A DNA stretch of 64,000 nucleotides, from assembly GCA_032027165.1 (NCBI GenBank), contig JAVSMO010000001.1, positions 1,157,216 through 1,221,215 on the forward strand, read 5' to 3'. The notes under the pieces are model-generated. The model saw only the letters and a program-made list of their open reading frames with translations, was not told the DNA's origin and did not search any database. Of this stretch, positions 22,085 to 29,568 are shown piece after piece. Position numbers and translations under genes: made by a program. Every line of letters starts with the position of its first letter. Within the stretch, counting starts at the first letter, position 1. The DNA is from Denitratisoma sp. (GTDB taxonomy: Bacteria; Pseudomonadota; Gammaproteobacteria; Burkholderiales; Rhodocyclaceae).

Positions 22085-22776
22085 CACGTTCCTTTCCTTT
22101 CCAGCAAGATTTTTTCCGCAAGGGCCAGGTCGGCCGGATAGGTCACCTTCAGGTTGCTGGCGTCTGAAGCCACCAGCAGCGGACGGTGTCCCTGCGCCTC
22201 CAGCGCGCCGGCCTCGTCGGTGACGCTCCGGCAGCGGGACAGCGCCTCGTGCAGCTGGCCGTAGCGGAACATCTGCGGCGTTTGCGCCTGCCACAGGTGC
22301 TCGCGCGGCATCGTCGCCTCAATGCGGCCATCTGGACCGGCCCGCTTCAGTGTATCGGCCACCGGCACGGCAAGAATGCCGCCCGTCTCGTCATTGCCGA
22401 CCCGTTCGATCAAACCATCGAGCTGCGCCGCAGACAGGCAGGGCCGCGCCGCATCGTGCACCAGCAGCCAGTCGTCCGGCTTCACCACGGCCGAGATGGC
22501 CGTCAGGCCGTTCAGCACGCTGTCCGCCCGCGTCGGCCCGCCGCAGCGCAGGATGGAAAGCTTGACGCCCAGTTCCGACCAGTCGAAGCGTTCCCAGAGA
22601 TCGTCCCGCTCGGCCAGGACGACGAACACCCGCTGGATGCGGGGCGAGGCGCACAGCACCTCGAGGGCGTGCCGAATCATGGGCCGCCCGGCGAGCAGAT
22701 GGTATTGCTTGGGCTGTCCGTCGCCCATGCGGGTACCCGTTCCGGCAGCAGGCACCAAGGCAAAATTGCGCGTCAT
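22084..22776 (-). CDS. ispD: 2-C-methyl-D-erythritol 4-phosphate cytidylyltransferase
   Basis: Third step of the MEP pathway, coupling CTP to MEP. The 230-residue protein has the nucleotide-binding loop [18 protein letters not shown] at residue 8, [10 protein letters not shown] in the middle and [13 protein letters not shown] at the end. It forms an ispD-ispF-thpR operon. A strong palindrome sits directly before its start. Confidence 0.97.
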   Translation of the reverse strand: MTRNFALVPAAGTGTRMGDGQPKQYHLLAGRPMIRHALEVLCASPRIQRVFVVLAERDDLWERFDWSELGVKLSILRCGGPTRADSVLNGLTAISAVVKPDDWLLVHDAARPCLSAAQLDGLIERVGNDETGGILAVPVADTLKRAGPDGRIEATMPREHLWQAQTPQMFRYGQLHEALSRCRSVTDEAGALEAQGHRPLLVASDASNLKVTYPADLALAEKILLERKGT

Positions 22777-22777
22777 G

Positions 22778-22795
22778 ATGCGATTGTAATCGCAT
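22778..22795. promoter_or_regulatory. 18-bp palindrome immediately upstream of ispD
   Basis: ATGCGATT-GT-AATCGCAT has two perfect 8-base arms and begins two bases before the ispD start codon. As RNA it would form a hairpin that occupies the ribosome-binding region; as DNA it resembles an operator. No conventional Shine-Dalgarno sequence is left free. Confidence 0.5.
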
Positions 22796-22927
22796 TGGAA
22801 TCCGCCGTAATGGAGGCGGGCGCAAAGCCGTTCCTTGCCCTATAAGCCGATAAACGCCTTCACTTGGGGCAGAGCCGCGCCGCAGGTACAATACGCCCGC
22901 CTTTTCATTCCCGGTTTTCGATTCGTC

Positions 22928-24136
22928 ATGACATCCTCGATTTTTGCAGCGGTGGAACTGGCCCCCCGCGACCCTATCCTCGGCCTGAATGAAGCCTTCA
23001 ACGCCGACACGCGCACCACCAAGGTCAACCTCGGCGTCGGCGTATATTGTGACGACAACGGCAAGATTCCCCTGCTCGCCGCCGTGCGTGCGGCGGAAAA
23101 GGCCCGCCTCGAATCCATGCCCGCGCGCGGGTACCAGCCGATCGAGGGACCGGCCAGCTACAACCAGGCCGTGCAGAACCTGCTGTTCGGAGCCGACTCC
23201 GCCCTGGTCAAGGACGGCCGCGTCGTCACCATCGAGGCGCTCGGCGGCACCGGCGCCCTCAAGGTCGGCGCCGACTACCTGAAGCGCCTGCTGCCGGCGG
23301 CTAAGGTGTATATCAGCGACCCGAGCTGGGAGAACCATCGCGCCCTCTTCGAATCAGCCGGCTTCGCGGTGGAAAACTATCCCTATTACGATGCCGCCAC
23401 AAAGGGCGTGAACTTCGACGGAATGAAATCCTGCCTGGCAGGCCTGCAAGCCGGCTCGATCATCGTCCTGCACGCCTGCTGCCACAACCCGACCGGCGCC
23501 GACCTCTCGGAAGCGCAGTGGAAGGAAGTGCTCGAAGTCGTCCGCGCACGCGGCCTGGTCGCCTTCATCGACATGGCCTACCAGGGCTTCGCCGACGGCA
23601 TCGAGCCCGACGCGCTGGTCCTCAAGCTGTTCGCCGCCTCCGGCCTGCAGTTCTTCGTCTCCAGCTCCTTCTCGAAGTCCTTCTCGCTCTACGGCGAACG
23701 GGTTGGCGCGCTGTCGATCGTCACCGCAAGCAAGGACGAATCGGCGCGCGTGATGTCGCAGGTGAAGCGCGTCGTCCGCACCAACTACTCCAACCCGCCG
23801 ACCCACGGCGGCGCGGTCGTCGCGGCAGTGCTTTCCAGCCCCGAGTTGCGCAAGACGTGGGAAGAGGAACTGGCCGGCATGCGCGACCGCATCCGCGCCA
23901 TGCGCACCGGTCTGGTCGGCAAGCTCGCGGCCCGCGGGGTCGCACAGGACTTCTCCTTCGTCGCCAGGCAGCGCGGCATGTTCTCCTACACCGGCCTGAC
24001 TGCCGAGCAGGTCGAGCGCCTGAAGACCGAGTTCGGCATCTATGCCGTCAGCACCGGGCGTATCTGCCTTGCCGCGCTGAACACGCGTAACCTCGACTAT
24101 GTCGCCGACGCGATTGCCGCCGTCATCAAGATATAA
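22928..24136 (+). CDS. tyrB: Aromatic amino acid aminotransferase (class I, PLP)
   Basis: Transaminase of the aspartate/aromatic subfamily Ia, moving amino groups between aromatic amino acids or aspartate and 2-oxoacids. The 402-residue protein has NLGVGVYCDDNGKIPLL near residue 32, HACCHNPTGAD with the PLP-contacting Asn, and the PLP lysine in SSSFSKSFSLYGERVG. The ATG at 22928 gives the family N-terminus (SSIFAAVELAPRDPILGL). A strong hairpin terminator follows. AspC versus TyrB specificity cannot be decided here. Confidence 0.92.
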   Translation: MTSSIFAAVELAPRDPILGLNEAFNADTRTTKVNLGVGVYCDDNGKIPLLAAVRAAEKARLESMPARGYQPIEGPASYNQAVQNLLFGADSALVKDGRVVTIEALGGTGALKVGADYLKRLLPAAKVYISDPSWENHRALFESAGFAVENYPYYDAATKGVNFDGMKSCLAGLQAGSIIVLHACCHNPTGADLSEAQWKEVLEVVRARGLVAFIDMAYQGFADGIEPDALVLKLFAASGLQFFVSSSFSKSFSLYGERVGALSIVTASKDESARVMSQVKRVVRTNYSNPPTHGGAVVAAVLSSPELRKTWEEELAGMRDRIRAMRTGLVGKLAARGVAQDFSFVARQRGMFSYTGLTAEQVERLKTEFGIYAVSTGRICLAALNTRNLDYVADAIAAVIKI

Positions 24137-24156
24137 CGCGCGCAAGCGCCGAAAGC

Positions 24157-24181
24157 AAACGGGCGCCTCGGGCGCCCGTTT
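24157..24181. terminator. Bidirectional hairpin terminator
   Basis: AAACGGGCGCC and GGCGCCCGTTT form an 11-bp stem with a TCG loop between the aminotransferase and the convergent AsmA-like gene. The flanking A and T runs make it usable in both directions. Confidence 0.8.
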
Positions 24182-24202
24182 CCGTTTGCAATCCTGCGCG
24201 GA

Positions 24203-26047
24203 TTATCGGCGACTCGGCGTCAGCATCGGATCCTTCGTCGTGCCGCCGACAGCCAGCGGCACTCTAAGCGTCGCCGCCGAGCTCTTCAGTTCGACATTCA
24301 CGGCGCCGCCCAACGAACCGCTGCGGGCGATGCCGACACTGCCCCCGGCCGTCAGCAGGCCGGACACCAGGTGCAGATTGCCCAGGCGACAATCCTTCGG
24401 ATCAACATCGACGGTTCCCGACAGCTGTTCGAATTTCGTCTCGCCGCCCCGCGTCGGACCGCGCCCGGTGTTGCGCACGGCCTCGCCCAGATCGAAGCCT
24501 TTGGCCGTGCCGCGCTTCATTTCGAAGGTTCCGTCGACGTGCAGCGCCTCGGCCAGCTTGCCAAGACTGCCCGCCTTGGCAGCGAGTTTCAGTCGTGCGC
24601 TCAGCTCGCCCTCGGCGGAAAGCGCCGATCCAAGTGCAGTCAGAAGCTTGTCCGCACTCAGTCGCTTGAGTTCCAGATCGCTGCTGAGCGTCGCGCCGCC
24701 GGACCAGCCCAGCAAGGCCTTCCCCTCGACCAATCCCTCGTAGGCCCTGCCGTCGATCTTGCCCAGCGCCAGGCTGGCAGGCCGCAATTCGCCCTGTACC
24801 TCCAGCCATTGGAATGTCAGTTTCGGATTGAAAGGAGATGTCCAGTTGTTCCCGGTGGCTGCGACCCGATAAGCCTCGCCTTGAGGCTGCAGGTCGACCT
24901 TGAGGGACGCATCCGAGTTGCTCAACTGGATGGTCTCCACCGTGCCCGAAGCGGTCATCTTGATCTCGCCGTTGAGACCACCCAGTCTGGCATCGCCCGC
25001 CGCCAGACTCAACTCTCTCAGCGAAATGTGACGGATTTCCGCAGGCGGGCTTCCGGCAGCGGCCAAGGCCAACTTCCCCAGCCCGGCATCCTTTACGGCG
25101 ATCTTGCTGAAGGTCAGTTCGTGGAAAACCTTCCTCTCGCCCAGCAGGGAGAAGAAATCCGGCACCGCTCGCACCGACGCAATGCTGAGGGGCGCCTCGT
25201 CCTTGCCGACACTGATGTTGCGCAGCGCGATATGCGGGCGCGGCAGGAATGAAAAGCCGATATCGCCGACCTTCACGGGAGCTTGCAGATAGGCCGAGGC
25301 ATTTCGCTCGATGGCCGGCAGATGGCGGCCATAGGGATACAGCAGCAAAGTCAGCACCAGCAGGACGGGAATGCCGACGACGGCGGACAAGGCCAGAACA
25401 GGCCAGCCGATATTGAATTTCCGACCGCGCCTGATCGGCTCCAGGTCGGCGCCGCCGATCGACTCCCCCTCGTACTCTTCCTCCTGTCGCTCCGCTTTCC
25501 TCTTCTCCTTTTCCGGTTGAGGCCGGATTGCCGGCTTTTCCGGCTTGGCAAAGAGTGTCTTGATCCTGCCCATCCAGCCTGCTCCGGCTGCAGCCCGCTC
25601 AGGCTGGGGGCGCGGCACCGGCCGAGCGGGCGGCGGCAGGGATTCATATTCCGGGGCGGTCAGCTCGATTTCCTCGATCACCGGCTGCAGGGGCGGCGGT
25701 TCGGCCGCAGGTGGCGGAGCGGGCAGCGGATTCTGGGCGGGCGGCGGCGTGATCTGGCTCGTCAGCTCAGGCACATCCTCGACCGGCTCCTTCTTCAGTT
25801 CAGGAGGCTGCACCTTGGTGAAGTCCAGTTGGTCCAACTGCTCGGCGATGAAGCCGCCGGCCAGCAGTTCGGCAAGAGCAGCCTCCGCGGCATTCTTGTC
25901 GCCGAATCGCCTGGACAACTCCGCCACCGTGGTCTGACCGTCGACCATGATGAGAATGCTGCGCAGGTTGCGCTGGACGAGGCGGGTGCGCTGGCGCATC
26001 GCCTCTTCCCCCTCCTTGGTTTTGACGAAAACCGTTTTCTTGTCCAT
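24203..26047 (-). CDS. Membrane-anchored AsmA-like protein with cytoplasmic winged-helix-like domain
   Basis: A 614-residue protein in three parts. Residues 1-80 form a small helical domain (RSILIMVDGQTTVAELSRRF, then LLAGGFI) resembling winged-helix modules of betaproteobacterial hypothetical proteins. Residues 81-210 are a Pro-, Glu- and Lys-rich linker. A transmembrane segment at about 214-237 is followed by a periplasmic AsmA-like region (YLQAPVKVGDIGFSFLPRPH and later LSADKLLTALGSALSAEGEL). AsmA-family proteins act in envelope lipid transport. The fusion to a cytoplasmic putative DNA- or protein-binding domain through one membrane span suggests transmembrane signalling, but no function is established. 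It stands alone, convergent with the aminotransferase. Confidence 0.7.
   Translation of the reverse strand: MDKKTVFVKTKEGEEAMRQRTRLVQRNLRSILIMVDGQTTVAELSRRFGDKNAAEAALAELLAGGFIAEQLDQLDFTKVQPPELKKEPVEDVPELTSQITPPPAQNPLPAPPPAAEPPPLQPVIEEIELTAPEYESLPPPARPVPRPQPERAAAGAGWMGRIKTLFAKPEKPAIRPQPEKEKRKAERQEEEYEGESIGGADLEPIRRGRKFNIGWPVLALSAVVGIPVLLVLTLLLYPYGRHLPAIERNASAYLQAPVKVGDIGFSFLPRPHIALRNISVGKDEAPLSIASVRAVPDFFSLLGERKVFHELTFSKIAVKDAGLGKLALAAAGSPPAEIRHISLRELSLAAGDARLGGLNGEIKMTASGTVETIQLSNSDASLKVDLQPQGEAYRVAATGNNWTSPFNPKLTFQWLEVQGELRPASLALGKIDGRAYEGLVEGKALLGWSGGATLSSDLELKRLSADKLLTALGSALSAEGELSARLKLAAKAGSLGKLAEALHVDGTFEMKRGTAKGFDLGEAVRNTGRGPTRGGETKFEQLSGTVDVDPKDCRLGNLHLVSGLLTAGGSVGIARSGSLGGAVNVELKSSAATLRVPLAVGGTTKDPMLTPSRR
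25347..25354 (-). repeat. CTGACTTT motif copy 5
   Basis: In the AsmA-like gene, coding strand, within the membrane span, context GTGCTGACTTTGCTG. Confidence 0.6.
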
Positions 26048-26103
26048 TTTTATGCGAACCAGGTAATTGCGGCGATTCTACACATTATTCGGAAGCAAAC
26101 GGC

Positions 26104-26132
26104 TTGACGCACTGCGACGAAATGTCTAACAT
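26104..26132 (+). promoter_or_regulatory. Promoter of tRNA-Asn
   Basis: TTGACG (26104-26109) and TAACAT (26127-26132) are 17 bases apart, followed by a GC-rich discriminator (TCGCGCC). The predicted start is near 26139, nine bases before the mature tRNA. A GC-rich discriminator is typical of stringently controlled stable-RNA promoters. Confidence 0.65.
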
Positions 26133-26147
26133 TCGCGCCTCGGCAAT

Positions 26148-26223
26148 TCCCCGATAGCTCAGTCGGTAGAGCAACGGACTGTTAATCCGTGTGTCCCTGG
26201 TTCGAGCCCAGGTCGGGGAGCCA
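26148..26223 (+). tRNA. tRNA-Asn (anticodon GTT)
   Basis: Complete cloverleaf: acceptor stem TCCCCGA/TCGGGGA, D-loop AGCTCAGTCGGTAGAG, anticodon loop CTGTTAATC with GTT, T-arm with GGTTCGAGCCC, discriminator G and encoded CCA. Length 76 bases. No attachment-site duplication or integrase was found next to it. Confidence 0.97.
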
Positions 26224-26309
26224 AAACCCCATCCCGCAGTACCCTTCCAAGCAGCATGCCACCCCCTCTGACGGAACTATTCTAGACGCCAAATCGAACG
26301 GCGGCGAGT

Positions 26310-26325
26310 GTCGTCGCGCGACGAC
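26310..26325. other. 16-bp perfect palindrome after the rnf operon
   Basis: GTCGTCGCGCGACGAC lies between tRNA-Asn and the end of the rnf operon. It could help end the leftward transcript, but no T-run follows, so its role is open. Confidence 0.35.
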
Positions 26326-26339
26326 GGAACCAGGCCGGA

Positions 26340-26531
26340 TTAACGGGAAATCGTGGAACAGGAGGAACCGCTGCAGCCGCTGCCGGCAGAGCAGCTGCCG
26401 CAAGCCTTTTCCTCTCGGAACGGGCCCAGCTCGGGATGGCGTTTAGCGAAGCGCCGGTAGAGATTCTGCACGGCAATGCCGCCCGCCAGGAGGGCGAAGA
26501 TCAGCCCGATGGTGAGCAGGTAGGTCGTCAT
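26340..26531 (-). CDS. Small Cys-rich single-span membrane protein (NqrM-like candidate)
   Basis: A 63-residue protein with one N-terminal membrane span (TYLLTIGLIFALLAGGIAV) and a C-terminal tail holding four cysteines, C44-x2-C47-x5-C53-x4-C58, in ACGSCSAGSGCSGSSC. The start codon shares one base with the rnfA stop (TAATG), so it is the last, translationally coupled gene of the rnf operon. The layout recalls NqrM (DUF539), a small membrane protein with conserved cysteines needed to build the iron centre between NqrD and NqrE, the homologues of RnfE and RnfA. A role in inserting the RnfA/RnfE iron-sulfur centre is inference; sequence similarity to NqrM is limited to topology and Cys content. 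Confidence 0.75.
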   Translation of the reverse strand: MTTYLLTIGLIFALLAGGIAVQNLYRRFAKRHPELGPFREEKACGSCSAGSGCSGSSCSTISR

Positions 26532-27112
26532 TAGCCGCCTAGCCCGGCAAAGCCCATGAAGGCCATCGACAGCAGCCCCGCCAGCATCAGCGAGAGCGCC
26601 GTGCCCTGCACGACGCCGGGCACGCTGGAGAGCTGCAGGCGCTCGCGCACGCTGGCCATCAGCACCAGCGCCAGGGTGAAGCCGGCGCCGCCGCCGAAGC
26701 TGAACACCATGGCCTGGGCGAAGCTGTACTCGCGCGCCGTCTGGAACAGCGCCACGCCGAGCACCGCGCAGTTGGTGGTGATCAGCGGCAGGTAGATGCC
26801 GAGTGCGCGGAACAGCGCCGGGCTGGTCTTCTTGAGGAACATTTCCACCAGTTGCACCGCCGAGGCGATCACCACGATGTAGGAGATCAGGCGCAGGAAT
26901 TCCAGCTGGAACATCGTCAGCAGCAGGTTCAAGCCGAAGGCGCAGAGCGAGGCCACCAGCATGACGAAGGTCGTCGCCACGCCCATCGGGAAAGCCGTGT
27001 CGAGCCGCGCCGAGACGCCGAGGAAGGGGCACAGGCCGAGGAACATCGCCAGCACGAAGTTGTTGGCCAGCACCGCGGCAAGGAAGATCTGGCCGAGCGA
27101 TTCAGTCGCCAT
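26531..27112 (-). CDS. rnfA: Rnf complex subunit RnfA
   Basis: Membrane subunit of the Rnf ferredoxin:NAD+ oxidoreductase, which links ferredoxin oxidation to ion pumping. The 193-residue protein has six hydrophobic segments and the two cysteines that ligate the shared intramembrane iron-sulfur centre, C28 in FLGLCPFLGVS and C115 in ITTNCAVLG. It overlaps rnfE by 11 bases. Confidence 0.95.
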   Translation of the reverse strand: MATESLGQIFLAAVLANNFVLAMFLGLCPFLGVSARLDTAFPMGVATTFVMLVASLCAFGLNLLLTMFQLEFLRLISYIVVIASAVQLVEMFLKKTSPALFRALGIYLPLITTNCAVLGVALFQTAREYSFAQAMVFSFGGGAGFTLALVLMASVRERLQLSSVPGVVQGTALSLMLAGLLSMAFMGFAGLGG

Positions 27113-27749
27113 GGCCGCCCCCCTGCGCCGCCAGACGCGCTTCCTTGCGGCGCTTCAGCGCCGAAAACAGCAACAGCCAGCCTCCCAGCACGATGAAGCC
27201 TCCGGGCGGCAGCACCATCACCACCCAGGGCTGGAAGTTTGGCCCGAACAGCGATACGCCGAACAGCGTGCCGGCGCCGAGCACCTCGCGCACGGCGCCG
27301 AGGGCGAACAGGCCGATGACGAAGCCGATGCTCATGCCCAGCGCGTTGACCATCGCCGTAACCGGCGGGTGCTTCGAGGCGTGCGCCTCGGCACGGCCAA
27401 GGATGATGCAGTTCACGACGATCAGCTGGATGAAGGCGCCGAGCGCCTCGTAGATCTCGAGGCTGACCGCCTGGATGACGTAGTCGACCACCGTGACGAA
27501 GGTGGCGATGATGACGATGTAGGTGGCGATGCGCACCTCCTTCGGCACGATTTTGCGGATGAGCGACACCAGGCCGCAGGAGCACACCAGCACGAACATC
27601 GTCGCCAGGCCCATCGACAGCGCGTTGATGGCCGAGACCGAGACTGCCAGCACCGGGCACATGCCCAGCACCATGACGAACACCGGGTTCTGGCGCCAGA
27701 TGCCCTCCATGAATTCGTCGAAGGTCCGCGCCTGGGAGAGATCGCTCAT
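27102..27749 (-). CDS. rnfE: Rnf complex subunit RnfE
   Basis: Inverted-topology partner of RnfA. The 215-residue protein has six hydrophobic segments and the matching cysteine motifs VLGMCPVLAVS and IVVNCIILGRAEAHAS. The start at 27749 overlaps the rnfG stop as ATGA. The region after residue 195 is Arg/Lys-rich and cytoplasmic. Confidence 0.95.
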   Translation of the reverse strand: MSDLSQARTFDEFMEGIWRQNPVFVMVLGMCPVLAVSVSAINALSMGLATMFVLVCSCGLVSLIRKIVPKEVRIATYIVIIATFVTVVDYVIQAVSLEIYEALGAFIQLIVVNCIILGRAEAHASKHPPVTAMVNALGMSIGFVIGLFALGAVREVLGAGTLFGVSLFGPNFQPWVVMVLPPGGFIVLGGWLLLFSALKRRKEARLAAQGGGHGD

Positions 27750-28429
27750 GATTCGTTTTTCCGGAGTTTTTCCATCTCGGGCAGCAGCTTCGGCAGCAGC
27801 AGTTGCGCGCTGTCGTTGATGGCCTTGCCGACGGCACGCGAGGTCACCGTGGCGCCGGCGATGGCGTCGATCTGCCAGGGGTTCGTCTTCGTGCCGTGCT
27901 TGACGGCCTTCACCTCGTTGGCCAGCGCCGACAGCTCGGCGTTGAGCTTGACGTCGAGCGCCGCGAAGTTGGCGAGGAACTCCTGGTCGGTGACGATCTT
28001 GTCGCCGATGCCCGGCGTCTCCTTGGACGACACCAGGCCGAAGCCGGTGATGCACTGGCAGGCGGGCGAGTAGCCGTAGAGGATGCGCACCGTGTCGGCG
28101 TAGCCCTTGGCCGCCCCTTCGGCGGCGATGCCGGCCAGTACGCCTTCTGCATCGTAGGCAGCATAGAACTTCACCGCGCCGGCCACAGCCTCGCCGCCGG
28201 CCGGGCGGATGCCCTGGGGCGTCGACTGCCATTCGACCATCGACTTCGCCGCCGGCACGACCTTGAACACCGTCCGCTCCAATGCCAGGCGGCGGTTCGC
28301 CGCGGCGGCATCGTAGGTGCCCTGGTAGGCGCCGACGATGATCAGGCCGCAGACGGTCGACACGAGGCCGAGCGTCTTCAGCAGCGAGGTCGCCGGCGTG
28401 GCCTGGGGCGGGGTTGCGGGTGCGCTCAT
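27746..28429 (-). CDS. rnfG: Rnf complex subunit RnfG (covalent FMN)
   Basis: Periplasm-facing flavin subunit with one N-terminal membrane span (LGLVSTVCGLIIVGAY). The 227-residue protein has an FMN-binding domain whose flavinylation motif reads DAIAGATVTSRAV, with the Thr expected to carry FMN through a phosphoester bond. ETPGIGDKI is also conserved. The attaching enzyme ApbE is not in this window. Four-base overlaps join it to rnfD and rnfE. Confidence 0.94.
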   Translation of the reverse strand: MSAPATPPQATPATSLLKTLGLVSTVCGLIIVGAYQGTYDAAAANRRLALERTVFKVVPAAKSMVEWQSTPQGIRPAGGEAVAGAVKFYAAYDAEGVLAGIAAEGAAKGYADTVRILYGYSPACQCITGFGLVSSKETPGIGDKIVTDQEFLANFAALDVKLNAELSALANEVKAVKHGTKTNPWQIDAIAGATVTSRAVGKAINDSAQLLLPKLLPEMEKLRKNES

Positions 28430-29568
28430 TTGGGCTTGTTCTTGAAGAAGCGCTTCTTCGGCGTTTTCGCGCCGGCCTCCTCGCGCGAGATGTAGTCGGG
28501 ATGCAGCGTGTAGGACGCCGACTTGCGCGCCCGGATCGAGGCGCCCTTGCCGAACGGCGTCGGCTGGGTGATGCGCTCGATCAGCGGCGTCGCCGCGTTG
28601 CCGATCAGGATGGCGTACATGACGCCTTCCGGCAGGCCGCTGTAGTAGCGGATCACCACGGTCAGCACGCCGATCAGGCCGCCGTACACCCACATGCCGC
28701 GCGGCGTCACCGGCGAAGTGGCCATGTCAGTGGCCATGTAGACCGCGCCGAGGATGAGGCCGCCGGAGAACAGCATGAAGAAAGGATCGGGGTACTTCGT
28801 GCCGCCAGCGAGATAAATCAGCCAGGCGGTCAGGCCGGCGCTGCCGAGCACGGCGGCCGGAATGCGCCAGTCCATGAAACGGCGCAGGGCGAGATAGGCG
28901 CCGCAGGCGAGGATCAGCACCGGCGACGGCCCCACCGCCATGTGGCCGGCGAGCGAGGTCAGCAGGTCGCCGGCGGCGGTCAGGGTGCCTTCGAACTTCC
29001 ACTTGGCGAGCGGCGTCGCGCTGGCCAGCGCATCGAACTGCATGGCCTTCAGCCAGGCCGCGGTATCGGCCGGCGCCATCAGCGGCCAAGCCAGCGAGGA
29101 CGGGATGAATTGCGTGAAGCGCCCGGGCAGGAACGAAGGCGTGTAGGTGGCGATCGCCGCCGGAAAGGCTGCCTGCACGAAGGCGCGGCCGACCAGCGCC
29201 GGGTTGAAGACGTTGAAGCCGATGCCGCCGAAGAGTGCCTTGCCCAGCGCGATGGCGGAAACGCCGGCGACGACGCCCATCCACAGCGGGAAGCCGGGCG
29301 GCAAAGTCAGCGCCAGCAGCAACCCGGTGATGGTGGCGGAGAAATCCGACAGGCTGCCGGCCTGGGTGCCGGTGCGCACGAAGGCCCGCTCGGCCAGCAG
29401 GCAGGACGCCGTGACGACCAGGATCGAGGCCGCCGCCGAGATGCCGTACTGGTAGACGAAGAAGGCGCAGATCGGCAGCAGCGAATACACCACGTTCGCC
29501 ATGATCTGCTCGACGCTGCGCGGCCCCTTGATGTGCGGGGCGCTGCGGATTTCGGTCTGAACAGTCAC
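28426..29568 (-). CDS. rnfD: Rnf complex subunit RnfD (covalent FMN)
   Basis: Large membrane subunit homologous to NqrB. The 380-residue protein has about nine membrane segments, FNVFNPALVGRAFVQAAFP, and the likely flavinylation site around LASATPLAKWK. A GTG start at 29568 overlaps the rnfC stop (GTGA); no upstream ATG in frame lies outside rnfC. Its C-terminus is basic. Confidence 0.93.
   Translation of the reverse strand: MTVQTEIRSAPHIKGPRSVEQIMANVVYSLLPICAFFVYQYGISAAASILVVTASCLLAERAFVRTGTQAGSLSDFSATITGLLLALTLPPGFPLWMGVVAGVSAIALGKALFGGIGFNVFNPALVGRAFVQAAFPAAIATYTPSFLPGRFTQFIPSSLAWPLMAPADTAAWLKAMQFDALASATPLAKWKFEGTLTAAGDLLTSLAGHMAVGPSPVLILACGAYLALRRFMDWRIPAAVLGSAGLTAWLIYLAGGTKYPDPFFMLFSGGLILGAVYMATDMATSPVTPRGMWVYGGLIGVLTVVIRYYSGLPEGVMYAILIGNAATPLIERITQPTPFGKGASIRARKSASYTLHPDYISREEAGAKTPKKRFFKNKPK
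29303..29310 (-). repeat. CTGACTTT motif copy 6
   Basis: In rnfD, coding strand, context GCGCTGACTTTGCCGC (Ala-Leu-Thr-Leu-Pro). Confidence 0.6.

Noticed and set aside
26148..26340. Integration site of a mobile element at tRNA-Asn
   Set aside because: No repeated tRNA 3' end, no integrase and no phage or plasmid gene is found on either side; the rnf operon follows directly.
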